64,000 nucleotides of DNA from Pseudomonas sp. stari2 (GCF_040760005.1 NZ_CP099760.1:2165501-2229500); one strand, 5' to 3'; positions 9,191 to 17,302 are shown, counted from the first letter of the stretch. Notes: a model not told the origin generated them from the letters alone. Numbers and translations: made by a program.

Positions 9191-9220
9191 AGCCCCCGCA
9201 TCCTGCACGGGGGCTTTTTT
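9191..9220 (+). terminator. Rho-independent terminator after the amidotransferase gene
   Basis: An AGCCCCCG/CGGGGGCT stem is followed by six T residues, starting 8 bp after the stop codon. It points toward corA and has no T run on the other strand. Confidence 0.85.
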
Positions 9221-9222
9221 CC

Positions 9223-10194
9223 TTACAGCCAGCCTGATTTCTTGAAGCTCGCCCACAGCCCCACGCAACCCACGGTGATAAAGCCCAGCACGGCGAAATA
9301 GCCGTAATGCCAGCTCAGCTCCGGCATGTTCTGGAAGTTCATCCCGTAGATCCCGGCGACCGCTGTCGGGAATGCCAGAATCGCCGCCCAAGCCGCAAAC
9401 TTGCGCTGCACCACGCTTTGCCGTGACGCTTCCAGCAGTACACCGATCTCGATGGTCTGGCTCGCAATGTCGGCCAGCGTGGTCAGGTCTTCCATCTGCC
9501 GCGTGACATGGATCTGCACATCGCGGAAGTAAGGGCGCATGTTCTTGTCGATGAAGGGGAAGCTCAACTTCTGCAATTCTTCGCCGATTTCCACCATCGG
9601 CGCCGCGTATCGACGCAAGCGCAGCACGTCACGGCGCAGGCCATGAAGCTTCTGGATGTCGTGCTCATTCAGCGCGCTGCACAACACGTTGCGCTCCAGT
9701 TCATCGATCTCGGCGTGGATCGCTTCACCTACCGGCTGATAGTTTTCGATGACGAAATCCAGCAGCGCATACAGTACGAAATCTTCCCCGTGTTCCAGCA
9801 ACAGCGGCCGCGCCTCACAGCGCTGACGGACATGCGCGTAGGACGCCGAATGGCCATTGCGCGCAGTGATGATGTAGCCCTTGCCGGCGAAGATATGAGT
9901 TTCGATGAACTGCAAAATCCCGTGCTGGCGCACGGGAGAGTAAGTGACGATAAACAGGGCGTCGCCGAAGGTTTCCAGTTTCGGACGACTGTGTTTTTCC
10001 AGGGCGTCCTCGATGGCCAGTTCATGCAGGTTGAACTGGCGTTGCAGGTTGGCCAGCTCCTGGGCGTTCGGCTCTTCGAGGCCGATCCAGACAAAGTGCC
10101 CGGTCTTGGCGGCCCAGGCGGCGCCTTCATCGAGGGAAATATTGGTGACTTTCTTACCGGCGCTGTAAACCGCAGCAGCAACAACTCGACCCAT
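9223..10194 (-). CDS. corA: CorA family magnesium/cobalt transport protein
   Basis: A 323-residue CorA channel for Mg2+ and related divalent ions. It has a large acidic/helical cytoplasmic N-terminal domain, then two C-terminal membrane helices with the selectivity signature GIYGMN (about 290-295) between them, followed by the short positively charged tail FKKSGWL. Length is typical. The ATG at 10194 is used. A second CorA-superfamily protein, the ZntB-like CmaX, is encoded at 51.6 kb. Confidence 0.9.
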   Translation of the reverse strand: MGRVVAAAVYSAGKKVTNISLDEGAAWAAKTGHFVWIGLEEPNAQELANLQRQFNLHELAIEDALEKHSRPKLETFGDALFIVTYSPVRQHGILQFIETHIFAGKGYIITARNGHSASYAHVRQRCEARPLLLEHGEDFVLYALLDFVIENYQPVGEAIHAEIDELERNVLCSALNEHDIQKLHGLRRDVLRLRRYAAPMVEIGEELQKLSFPFIDKNMRPYFRDVQIHVTRQMEDLTTLADIASQTIEIGVLLEASRQSVVQRKFAAWAAILAFPTAVAGIYGMNFQNMPELSWHYGYFAVLGFITVGCVGLWASFKKSGWL

Positions 10195-10296
10195 GGTGGT
10201 GGTTCACTTCTTCTTGGCAGATGGCAGGGGAGGCATGGCTTCAGCTTAGCCGTGTCGCTGCTTGAGAGTCAGTGAAATCTGCACAGTTCACCGGGC

Positions 10297-10327
10297 AAAA
10301 GAAAACCCGCACAAGGCGGGTTTTCTT
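10297..10327 (-). terminator. Terminator of the acyltransferase gene
   Basis: An AAAACCCGC/GCGGGTTTT stem (10302-10310 with 10316-10324) has T-rich flanks on both strands, so it can work both ways. It ends the plsC-type gene. Confidence 0.8.
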
Positions 10328-11049
10328 CATGCAGCTTGAAGCTGCCGATCCATCGCATTGATGCATTCGCGCATCTGCTCGCGGCACTGGCTGATGAGCA
10401 TGGGCATGTCGTCCATGGTCAGGCCGGCGGTAGGAATTGCCGGCAGCGAGCGTATGAGAATTTTCCTGCTGCGCCAGCGGTTCAGGCGCATGTGCTTGAT
10501 GTAGCTGCTGACGCAGACTGGAACGATCGGCACACCGGCGGCGATGGCCATCTGGAACGCACCTTTTTTAAACGGCAACAGTTCTTCACCCAGGTTGCGC
10601 GTGCCTTCCGGGAAAACCCAGATCGAGGTGTCTTTGTGCTGTAAGGTGTCGGTGGTCGTCAGCATCGACTGACGCGCCTTGTGCGCGTTCCCGCGATCGA
10701 TCAACACATTTCCCGCCAGCCAGAACAACTGGCCAAACAGCGGCACCCATTTCAGGCTTTTTTTGCCGATGCACACGGTACGTCGCGGCACCACGTTGCC
10801 GAACACGAACAGGTCATAGTTGGACTGGTGGTTGGCGATGATCACGCAGCTGTCGGGCTTGTTCATCAGCTGACCGACGTCGGCCTTCACTCGCAGGCGC
10901 AGAATGCACATCGCCGGCAGGGCATAGAGACGGGCGCACAGACGACTGTTGTCCGGATTGAATGGCCGGCAAAGCCCGAGAATCACCCCGAGCACACCCG
11001 CCAGCATAAAGTGCAGGCCCATCAATAACATACGAAACACGAACAGCAT
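10327..11049 (-). CDS. 1-acyl-sn-glycerol-3-phosphate acyltransferase (PlsC family)
   Basis: A 240-residue membrane-bound acyltransferase that converts lysophosphatidic acid to phosphatidic acid. The catalytic HX4D motif is NHQSNYD (about 75-80), the glycerol-phosphate binding motif is FPEGTRN (about 146-152), and VPIVPV follows. An N-terminal hydrophobic segment anchors it in the inner membrane. Start: ATG at 11049 with GGTGGG eight bases upstream; GTG at 11061 is an alternative. The chromosome probably carries more than one PlsC paralogue, so I give no symbol. Confidence 0.88.
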   Translation of the reverse strand: MLFVFRMLLMGLHFMLAGVLGVILGLCRPFNPDNSRLCARLYALPAMCILRLRVKADVGQLMNKPDSCVIIANHQSNYDLFVFGNVVPRRTVCIGKKSLKWVPLFGQLFWLAGNVLIDRGNAHKARQSMLTTTDTLQHKDTSIWVFPEGTRNLGEELLPFKKGAFQMAIAAGVPIVPVCVSSYIKHMRLNRWRSRKILIRSLPAIPTAGLTMDDMPMLISQCREQMRECINAMDRQLQAA

Positions 11050-11216
11050 TTTCAGGCCCACCGGGACAAAAGGTGGCGCAGTGTACGGATGTGCACTGTT
11101 TTCGGCAATTGCCGCTATAGAGTCAGGAGATGGGCGATGTTTAAGCGCATGTTTCCGACTTGTCGGTCAGAGGCGTCCTAGAGCTGCCGCAGAGATTTAA
11201 ACCTTGCGCGCAAGAA

Positions 11217-11242
11217 AAAGCCCGACACGATGGTCGGGCTTT
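11217..11242 (-). terminator. Terminator of the crotonase gene
   Basis: An AAAGCCCGAC/GTCGGGCTTT stem is followed on the minus strand by a T run (A run at 11215-11219). Confidence 0.85.
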
Positions 11243-11264
11243 ACTGTATCGCAGAGAACAGGAT

Positions 11265-11954
11265 TCAGCCCAGGTGTTCCTGATCCTGAATGATCGCGTT
11301 ATCCAGGGTTTCCAGAAGCGCCTTGCGTACTTTGAGCTTGGTGTTCTTGTGTGCGGTCATGTTGATCTTCTTCAACTGACGCGCGGCGGCGAGGGCGGCA
11401 CCTTGCAGTTCTTCGGCAGAAACCACCTTGTCGAGGAAACCGGCATCCACAGCGCTTTGCGGATCGAACATCTCGCCGTTGATCACCGAACGGTGGAAGG
11501 CCGAGCGACGCAGGCGATCACGGGCCAGCTCGATGCCGGCGTGGTGCATGGTCATGCCGATCTGCACTTCGTTCAGACCAATGCTGAACGGGCCATCGAC
11601 ACCGATCCGGTAATCGGCAGACAACAGAATGAACGCACCTTTGGCCACGGCATGACCCGGGCAGGCCACGATCACCGGGAACGGGTGCGACAGCAAACGA
11701 CGGGCGAGGGTCGAACCGGCGGTTACCAGGGACACGGCTTCTTTGGGGCCGGCGGTCATCACTTTCAAATCGTAGCCGCCCGAGAGAATGCCCGGCTGGC
11801 CGGTAATGATCACGATTGCACGATCTGCCACCGCCTGATCCAGCGCCGCGTTGAAGGCCGCGATCACGTCCGGGGAAATGGCGTTGACCTTGCCGTTGCT
11901 CAGGGTCAGGGTCGCGATACCGTCTTCGAGGTGGTAGGCAATCAGGTCGCTCAT
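11265..11954 (-). CDS. Crotonase/enoyl-CoA hydratase family protein
   Basis: A 229-residue crotonase-fold protein beginning MSDLIAYHLEDGIATLTLSNGKVNAIS. The CoA-binding and oxyanion-hole loop is ILSGGYDLKVM and the second is CPGHAVAKGAFILLSADYRIG. At the position of the usual hydratase glutamates it has IGLNEVQIGMTMHH. It is shorter than classical hydratases and may be an isomerase or hydrolase. It stands alone between its own terminator and the tRNA region, so there is no operon context. Confidence 0.85.
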   Translation of the reverse strand: MSDLIAYHLEDGIATLTLSNGKVNAISPDVIAAFNAALDQAVADRAIVIITGQPGILSGGYDLKVMTAGPKEAVSLVTAGSTLARRLLSHPFPVIVACPGHAVAKGAFILLSADYRIGVDGPFSIGLNEVQIGMTMHHAGIELARDRLRRSAFHRSVINGEMFDPQSAVDAGFLDKVVSAEELQGAALAAARQLKKINMTAHKNTKLKVRKALLETLDNAIIQDQEHLG

Positions 11955-12194
11955 GGCGCAATTCCTTATAAGAAAGATGGGCAGACGTTACCCACCGCCG
12001 CCGGTCAGGTAAAGCACTGTGACTGACCCGCCGGTCACCCTCGAGCGGCTGATCCGCCGCAACATGCCCCACGACAAACGCCTGCATGCCTATATAGAAG
12101 GGCCGCGCCCACCCAAGATTGGCCGGATCGCCAGGGTCCATCGACAGCGGAAACGACTTTTTCTCTTAACCGCATGAAAATTCTGAAAAAAAGT

Positions 12195-12223
12195 TTGCCA
12201 TCAGAAAAGCTTTCGACTACATT
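12195..12223 (+). promoter_or_regulatory. Sigma-70 promoter of tRNA-Ser
   Basis: A -35 box TTGCCA (12195-12200), exactly 17 bp, and a -10 box TACATT (12218-12223) are followed by a GC-rich discriminator (AGCGCGCC), typical of stringently controlled stable RNA promoters. The tRNA begins about 38 bp beyond. Confidence 0.65.
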
Positions 12224-12261
12224 AGCGCGCCTCGACAGACAGAACATGTTTGAAGAGATAC

Positions 12262-12351
12262 GGTGAAGTGTCCGAGTGGCTTAAGGAGCACGCCTGGAAA
12301 GTGTGTATACAGGAAACTGTATCGAGAGTTCGAATCTCTCCTTCACCGCCA
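12262..12351 (+). tRNA. tRNA-Ser (anticodon GGA)
   Basis: A 90-nt class II tRNA. The acceptor arm GGTGAAG pairs with CTTCACC (12341-12347), followed by G and an encoded CCA (12349-12351). The anticodon stem CACGC/GTGTG encloses loop CTGGAAA with anticodon GGA at 12296-12298, reading UCC/UCU. The long variable arm lies at about 12306-12328, and the T arm contains GTTCGAATC. Confidence 0.97.
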
Positions 12352-12363
12352 AATTAAGCATAG

Positions 12364-12401
12364 AAAACCCCTGATTTTGAAAAAAATCGGGGGTTTTTTT
12401 T
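12364..12401 (+). terminator. Terminator of tRNA-Ser
   Basis: An AAAACCCC-TGATTTT stem pairs with AAAATCGGGGG and is followed by eight T residues, 12 bp after the tRNA CCA end. Confidence 0.85.
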
Positions 12402-12581
12402 GCGTGCACGTCATGAAATGAGCTCGTTGGCCGATGAATATCCCAAGCGTGACGTAGTGAACATTTCGCTTCGTCGGCATTTATTGAGTTTTTTTGAACT
12501 GAACAGTTAAAATTCCGTGCGGTGGCTCTCCGCTTCCTGTAGATGTTTCTGAGCCGAGTAAGTAGCTTGAGGTGTAACAAG

Positions 12582-14045
12582 TTGGATAAATTGTTTGCAG
12601 TTGTCGCTACAACCGGATATTTGCTTCTCGTTGATTTGCACTCCAGAAAAGTTACGCCCATTGAGAGCGACCGCCCTGAATATTATGGTGTGACGTGGTT
12701 CCCAGAAGGCAAAGACCTCGTTTTATCTCATTCGGGGCTGGATAATCTGAAGCTTGTCGATATTCAGACTTATGCAAACTCTGAAGTTGGTTTTCTTTCC
12801 CGAGGTTCTTTTCACTCAGAACCTTTCCTGTCCCAGCCCCACCAGATTCTTTGCGCTTCCGACGGACGTATTATTTGTACCAACACCGGAAGAAACGCCA
12901 TCTCGGTAGTCGACCTGGAAAAACCGGGGCACTTTCAGGAGAAACGACTGACCAGCGTGCGCTGGGATCGACTGTCATTGCAGGAGATCACGGGTGATCA
13001 CCTCAATTCAGTATTCGAGAAAGACGGACATCTCTATGTCATCGCCCATGGACACCACAACGGTTCGTTGCTCGCAGTCCTGACTTATCCTGAGCTGGAG
13101 CTGGTCAGTCTTGACCCTATCGATCAGCGCACAGGGCTGCATAACGTATGGGTGTCGGACGAAGGTCAAAAAATCGCCTGTCACAGCTCCATCGGTTCGC
13201 TGGTCGATCTGGATACCAACGATGTCATCTGGCACGCCGGCAGCTCGATATATGCCCGAGGACTTGCGGTGTCGTCCGACGTGGTGTTGGTTGGCGAAAG
13301 TCAAATGACAGGACGCGAATCCCGCCGCAGTTCAATGAGTGGATTGTGGGTGTTGGAGCGTGATACCTACAAGCCGCTGGACTATCTGTGCCTGGGCCCT
13401 TATGGGGCGGTAAATGAGGTCAGATTGTTGAATGCCAGGGATTTTGCACACCATGGTCATGTGTTTGCAGGCACCCCGGAACTACTCGAAAAAGATCTGT
13501 TCCGACGCAACGCCGAAGAGCGCTTGGCGAATTTTCATATCAGTTATAAAAATCAAAAGGCCTGGGTGGCATGGGAAAGTGTTTTTGGTTCCCACAAACA
13601 ATTGGAAACAGGCGAAAAAATTGCGGCGCCCGATAGCTTGTGTCTGTTGAAACAGCGTGAGGTTTCAGACGGTCCTGAGCGCAGCATGTCGTTCGGTTAT
13701 TCGATTGATCCCGCGCTGCCGGACTCTCATGTAGCAGCCGTCGTTTATCAAGGCACCGGTGATGACACCGATATGAATGCCTTGGTGATTCAGCCTCATA
13801 AAGCCGATGGAGCGAGGTTGGTGATGTGGACGCATGACGGGACTCAATGGGCTCCGGAGGCGGATATCTCGGTGACGGGTCTACCGTTCAGTGGAGACCT
13901 GAACGTTGTGGCGAGCGAGCGTGGTCTTGAGCTTTATTTGAACAAGGAACTGTTGATCAGCGTGGACCCGAGCAAGTTGCCATACCTGAATGGTTCACTG
14001 GGCGTGCGCTGGATTGGTTCTACCATCAATCGTTTTTCTGAATAA
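12582..14045 (+). CDS. Beta-propeller-like protein of unknown function beside APS kinase
   Basis: About 487 residues. The first part (to about 310) is a run of beta-rich repeats resembling NHL/YVTN-type propeller blades (LLLVDLHSRK, ISVVDLEKPG, SLVDLDTNDV, GLWVLERDTY), with HLNSVFEKDGHLYVIAHGH and RGLAVSSDVVLVGES suggesting a DUF4915-like fold. The last 120 residues look like a separate beta-sandwich (GLELYLNKELL). No signal peptide or catalytic motif is seen. I prefer the TTG start at 12582 because GAGGTG sits eight bases upstream; ATG at 12543 lacks a ribosome site. The coding sequence is AT-richer than its neighbours and precedes cysC by 51 bp, so the two are probably co-transcribed. Function unknown. 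Confidence 0.7.
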   Translation: MDKLFAVVATTGYLLLVDLHSRKVTPIESDRPEYYGVTWFPEGKDLVLSHSGLDNLKLVDIQTYANSEVGFLSRGSFHSEPFLSQPHQILCASDGRIICTNTGRNAISVVDLEKPGHFQEKRLTSVRWDRLSLQEITGDHLNSVFEKDGHLYVIAHGHHNGSLLAVLTYPELELVSLDPIDQRTGLHNVWVSDEGQKIACHSSIGSLVDLDTNDVIWHAGSSIYARGLAVSSDVVLVGESQMTGRESRRSSMSGLWVLERDTYKPLDYLCLGPYGAVNEVRLLNARDFAHHGHVFAGTPELLEKDLFRRNAEERLANFHISYKNQKAWVAWESVFGSHKQLETGEKIAAPDSLCLLKQREVSDGPERSMSFGYSIDPALPDSHVAAVVYQGTGDDTDMNALVIQPHKADGARLVMWTHDGTQWAPEADISVTGLPFSGDLNVVASERGLELYLNKELLISVDPSKLPYLNGSLGVRWIGSTINRFSE

Positions 14046-14095
14046 CGACGATCTTGAAGCTTGAGCTCAGACTCCACTCGAGATGAGGTATTGGC

Positions 14096-14728
14096 GTGAC
14101 TAAAATAACAAAAGATTCCAGTGGAAATCTGTCGTTGCAAACGCCGCAGGTAACGGCGGCAGACCGTAACCGGCTTTTTTCGCAGAAACCTTACACCCTT
14201 TGGTTTACCGGATTGAGTGGTGCCGGCAAGTCGACATTGGCTTTCTCCATGGAGAAGCTGTTGGTCGACAGTGGAAGGCATGCTTTTGTACTGGACGGGG
14301 ATAATGTCCGCCACGGGCTTTGTAAAGGACTGGGGTTTTCGCCCGAGGATCGTTCGGAAAATATTCGTCGTATCGCTGAAGTTGCTCGATTGATGAACGA
14401 GGCGGGGGTGATTGTCCTCGTTGCCTGCATTTCTCCTTGTCGGTTGCAGAGAGAGCAGGCCAAAGTGATCATCGGCGAAGAAAATTTTATCGAAGTCTAT
14501 TTAAATACCCCTTTAAATGTATGTGAAAGCCTGGATCCAAAAGGTTTGTATCGTAAAGCCCGGGCGGGACTAATACCCGAGTTCACAGGGATCAGTGCAG
14601 CGTATGAAGAACCTATCGCTCCTTCATTGGTTCTTGATGCCAGTCAGAAGTCTATTGCAGAGTGTTTGCAAGAGGTTGTGAACAAGGCTGAAAGCTGGGG
14701 GCTGGATAGCTCGGGTAGCCCTATCTGA
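14096..14728 (+). CDS. cysC: Stand-alone adenylyl-sulfate (APS) kinase
   Basis: A 210-residue kinase that phosphorylates APS to PAPS with ATP. The P-loop is GLSGAGKST (about 39-47), the APS-binding region is LDGDNVRHGLCKGLGFSPEDR, followed by the catalytic-Ser region ISPCR, then the conserved DPKGLYRKARAG and FTGI lid region. A 30-residue N-terminal extension precedes the core. The start appears to be GTG at 14096. The second half is clearly AT-rich, supporting acquisition. The CysH in this window is an APS reductase type, so this PAPS is more likely used for sulfation than assimilation. No sulfotransferase is visible here. Confidence 0.88.
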   Translation: MTKITKDSSGNLSLQTPQVTAADRNRLFSQKPYTLWFTGLSGAGKSTLAFSMEKLLVDSGRHAFVLDGDNVRHGLCKGLGFSPEDRSENIRRIAEVARLMNEAGVIVLVACISPCRLQREQAKVIIGEENFIEVYLNTPLNVCESLDPKGLYRKARAGLIPEFTGISAAYEEPIAPSLVLDASQKSIAECLQEVVNKAESWGLDSSGSPI

Positions 14729-14760
14729 ACTATCAGGGAAAGTGCAAAATTGTACATTTG

Positions 14761-14791
14761 AATGGGCGGCCCCACTGGGTCGCCCATTTTC
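14761..14791 (+). terminator. Terminator after the propeller/cysC cassette
   Basis: An AATGGGCG/CGCCCATT stem with a T4 tail lies about 33 bp after the cysC stop. Confidence 0.65.
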
Positions 14792-14858
14792 ATATTAGGG
14801 CAATGATGTAGGGGTGGCTTACCATTGTCGACCTCACTTTCTGCCAAGGCTTGTTTTT

Positions 14859-15179
14859 ATGATTGTTACAACAACTTCAGGTGTCGAAGGTCGGCAAATT
14901 ACGGCGTATATCGATATTGTCAGCGCTGAGTCGGTACAGGGCGTGAATGTTATTCGCGATATGTTTGCCGGCATGCGGGACTTTTTCGGTGGGCGTTCGC
15001 AGACCCTGGAGCGCGCGTTGAAAGAGGCTCGTATTCAGGCGACTGATGAGATCAAGGAGCGAGCACGTGCCTTGCAGGCGGACGCGTTGGTTGGGGTGGA
15101 TTTCGAGATCAGCATGCCAGCGGGGAAGGGCGGCATGGTTGTGGTGTTTGCGACTGGCACGGCGGTCAAGCTGCGCTGA
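14859..15179 (+). CDS. YbjQ family heavy-metal-binding domain protein
   Basis: A 106-residue cytoplasmic protein of the YbjQ (UPF0145) family, with the characteristic N-terminal TTTSGVEGRQI, the FGGRSQTLERALKEAR helix and the DALVGVDFEI strand. It forms a pentamer in known relatives; the role is uncertain. I chose ATG at 14859, which gives the standard family start, over an upstream extension from 14814. A single-gene unit. Confidence 0.85.
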   Translation: MIVTTTSGVEGRQITAYIDIVSAESVQGVNVIRDMFAGMRDFFGGRSQTLERALKEARIQATDEIKERARALQADALVGVDFEISMPAGKGGMVVVFATGTAVKLR

Positions 15180-15233
15180 GTATTGGTTTGCTGCGTGTGA
15201 GCCCATTCAAAGGAATGGGCTCTTTACCATCGA

Positions 15234-15518
15234 TCAGCCCTGCGGTTTGAGCAGGATGGTGCCTTTCGAGTCGTAGGTCAGCGGGGTGTCGATCGCGACG
15301 AGTGGAGTGCCAGTGGACTGGCCAGGCTGAACCGGGTCTGGATAGTAGATGACGCCAGGTTTGCCAGGCTGTACTGGACTTGGTCCGTCCAGCGGCTTGA
15401 TGACGATTTCACCCGAGGCGACCTTCTCCTTGAATTTTTCCGCCGCGGCTTTAGCGGCGGCGATCTGCTCGTCCGTGAGCTTTACAACAGGCATCGGTGG
15501 GAATCCTTTGATTTCCAT
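15234..15518 (-). CDS. Small hypothetical protein
   Basis: A 94-residue protein starting MEIKGFPPMPVVKLTDEQI. A helix rich in Ala, Lys and Glu (about 14-38) is followed by a Pro/Gly-rich tail. The ATG at 15518 is supported by AAGGAGAG seven bases upstream, so a longer reading to 15962 is rejected. It has no transmembrane segment or known motif. It is divergent from the 62-residue gene at 15762. I do not recognise it. Confidence 0.6.
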   Translation of the reverse strand: MEIKGFPPMPVVKLTDEQIAAAKAAAEKFKEKVASGEIVIKPLDGPSPVQPGKPGVIYYPDPVQPGQSTGTPLVAIDTPLTYDSKGTILLKPQG

Positions 15519-15761
15519 GTTCTCTCCTTGAGATTCATTGCGTAGGAAAAAGGGCAACGGCCTGTGGTTGGCAATCTTTAGCTCCGTAGGACCAGCGGTG
15601 TGAACATTGTGTTTAATTTCTGTAGGCCATTCGTCGGGCTTCGGGCCATCTGAATCACAAGTCCAGGAATGACCGGCTAGTCTCAAAAGCCTTGGAGGTC
15701 GATATTTTTTCAGGCAAAAGGGTCTTGCCGGTATCGGTCCGCTTTTGAAAGGGGTGAAGAG

Positions 15762-15950
15762 ATGACTGATCCGTACATCGAAGACGACGGGGCTGAATTT
15801 CCATTCAACAATTGCGTGCGCTGCGGCCAGACTGAGTATCAGGCGGGCTTTGGCGAAGATCCGGTGCAGACCGGCAAGATCAAGTCGACAGCACCCAAGG
15901 GGCCGAAAGCGAAATTTCTGCCCAAGGTGACGACACGTTCCAGGAAGTAA
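15762..15950 (+). CDS. Small hypothetical protein with a CxxC motif
   Basis: A 62-residue protein with an acidic start (MTDPYIEDDGAEF), a CVRC pair that could bind zinc or form a disulfide, and a basic Lys-rich C-terminus. GAAAGGGGTGAAG precedes the ATG and a strong terminator follows the stop, both supporting expression. Function unknown. Confidence 0.6.
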   Translation: MTDPYIEDDGAEFPFNNCVRCGQTEYQAGFGEDPVQTGKIKSTAPKGPKAKFLPKVTTRSRK

Positions 15951-15964
15951 TCCGGATGCCACAG

Positions 15965-15989
15965 AACCCCGCCATTGAGCGGGGTTTTT
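15965..15989 (+). terminator. Terminator after the 62-residue gene
   Basis: An AACCCCGC/GCGGGGTT stem with a T5 tail lies 15 bp after the stop codon. Confidence 0.85.
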
Positions 15990-16029
15990 GATTGCTGATT
16001 TTCTGGAGAAGCGTCCTACGAAAATTGCG

Positions 16030-16135
16030 GAATCGTCCGGTTTCTTTCACAAACTTTTCACACCGGTCTACGTAGGGTGAAGGCATCCGTTAGAAAGCAA
16101 GTCTCCAGCCCGTCTCCCCAGCGGGCTTTTTTTTT
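16030..16135 (+). ncRNA. Candidate small RNA ending at an independent terminator
   Basis: A second strong terminator (AGCCCG 16107-16112 with CGGGCT 16122-16127, then nine T residues) follows the previous one with no reading frame in between, so a separate short transcript is likely. The region before it holds a possible -10-like element (TACGTA, about 16071) and an exposed stretch GTCTCCAGCCCGTCTCCCC. The rest of the 311-base interval up to 16262 shows only a small stem-loop (CCAAGTGC/GCACTGG, near 16178) and the next gene's GAGG ribosome site. The 5' end is uncertain. Confidence 0.45.
16107..16135 (+). terminator. Orphan Rho-independent terminator
   Basis: A 6-bp GC-rich stem with a CUCCCC-type loop and a T9 tail. 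No protein gene lies between it and the preceding terminator. Confidence 0.8.
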
Positions 16136-16261
16136 GTCTGCGATAAAACCTTTTCCAAAATCGCTGTCCAATCGGCGCCAAGTGCGCTGTGGCACTGGAC
16201 ATTGCCGCGGCAACAGCATTCAATCTGCGCCCTTTTTCTTCCTTCTTTTGAGGTTTTCGTC

Positions 16262-16630
16262 ATGCGTTTAACTCTGCCTGCTCTGGTTCTGGGGCTTCTG
16301 GTCGCTCAAGGTGCAATGGCCGGTGATGGTACCGCCGCACTGGGTGGTGGCCTGGGTGGCGCGCTGGGCAATGTGGTCGGCCAGAAAATGGGCGGCAGCA
16401 GCGGCGCGGCCATCGGCGCTGGCCTGGCTGGCGCGGCTGGCGGTGCTTTGGCAGCGAAGAAAGGTGCCCGTACCAAAGCGGCCATTGGCGGCGGTGTTGG
16501 CGCGGCAGGCGGTTCGATCATCGGCAACAGCCTGGGTGGCAAGAACGGCGCGACCATCGGCGCCGGCCTGGGCGGCGCAGCGGGCGGCGCGGTGGGTAGC
16601 AACCTGTCGAAGGGTCACAAGCGTCACTGA
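16262..16630 (+). CDS. Secreted glycine-zipper protein, first of a tandem pair
   Basis: A 122-residue protein with signal peptide MRLTLPALVLGLLVAQGAMA and then repeated GGGLGGALGNVVG, GAAIGAGLAGAAGGA and GATIGAGLGGAAGGA units, the spacing of glycine-zipper segments that pack membrane helices. It ends in a basic tail KGHKRH. It is probably periplasmic or outer-membrane associated; the exact role is unknown. The start is at ATG 16262 with GAGG upstream. Its neighbour at 16766 is a close paralogue with its own terminator. Confidence 0.8.
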   Translation: MRLTLPALVLGLLVAQGAMAGDGTAALGGGLGGALGNVVGQKMGGSSGAAIGAGLAGAAGGALAAKKGARTKAAIGGGVGAAGGSIIGNSLGGKNGATIGAGLGGAAGGAVGSNLSKGHKRH

Positions 16631-16646
16631 TTGCGAATGCATGTCT

Positions 16647-16677
16647 GAAAAGGCCCGGCTATATGTCGGGCCTTTTC
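16647..16677 (+). terminator. Terminator after the first glycine-zipper gene
   Basis: A GAAAAGGCCCG/CGGGCCTTTTC stem with a T4 run inside the 3' arm, 17 bp after the stop. Confidence 0.75.
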
Positions 16678-16765
16678 GTTGCTGAACGTTTTTCCAGAAT
16701 TCGCCTCCAATTCCGTATAGCCCCTTCCGGGCGTACCGTCCCGATCCGGGATCTGCGAGGTCTGT

Positions 16766-17182
16766 ATGCGATCGACATTAACTGCGTTGGTTTTAGGATT
16801 GCTTGTGGCGCAAGGCGCCATGGCTGCCGGCGATGGTTCCGCGGCGGTCGGCGGTGGTCTGGGTGGTGTGCTGGGTAACGTGGTCGGCGGACAACTCGGC
16901 GGCAGCACCGGCGCCGCAGTGGGAGCGGGCGTTGGTGGCGCGGCTGGCAGTGCCGTCGGAGCTAACAAGCGCAATCGTACGGAGGCCGCGATTGGCGGCG
17001 GTCTTGGCGCGGCGGGTGGTTCAGTGCTGGGCAACAGCCTCGGTGGGTCTACCGGCTCGGCTGTCGGTGCCGGGCTCGGCGGCGCGGCAGGTGGTGCAGT
17101 GGGCAACAGCCTGGGAGGCGATGGTGGAAAATCGCATTCCGGTGGCGGCCACAAGCACAAACACAAATATCGTCACCGCTGA
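16766..17182 (+). CDS. Secreted glycine-zipper protein, second of a tandem pair
   Basis: A 138-residue paralogue of the preceding protein: signal peptide MRSTLTALVLGLLVAQGAMA, then the same order of zipper repeats (GGGLGGVLGNVVG, GAAVGAGVGGAAGSA, GSAVGAGLGGAAGGA), a central KRNRTEAAIGGGLGAAGG and a His/Lys-rich tail HKHKHKYRHR that could bind metal or anionic surfaces. The shared leader and layout point to tandem duplication. A terminator between the two genes shows they are separate units. Confidence 0.8.
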   Translation: MRSTLTALVLGLLVAQGAMAAGDGSAAVGGGLGGVLGNVVGGQLGGSTGAAVGAGVGGAAGSAVGANKRNRTEAAIGGGLGAAGGSVLGNSLGGSTGSAVGAGLGGAAGGAVGNSLGGDGGKSHSGGGHKHKHKYRHR

Positions 17183-17197
17183 GCAAGCGGAATGACT

Positions 17198-17224
17198 GAA
17201 ACCCGGCCTTGTGCCGGGTTTTTT
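17198..17224 (+). terminator. Terminator after the second glycine-zipper gene
   Basis: An AAACCCGGC/GCCGGGTTT stem with a long T tail, 15 bp after the stop. Confidence 0.8.
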
Positions 17225-17302
17225 GTGTTCCGGCGTAATGCGCCGGAACGTTTAGCGGCCATACTTTTCGAACGTCTACACGTTGAGCTTCCGAGGTGCA
17301 CC

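Noticed and set aside
12262..14800. Integrative element at tRNA-Ser
   Set aside because: No integrase gene and no second copy of the tRNA 3' end were found, so only a possible past insertion is claimed.
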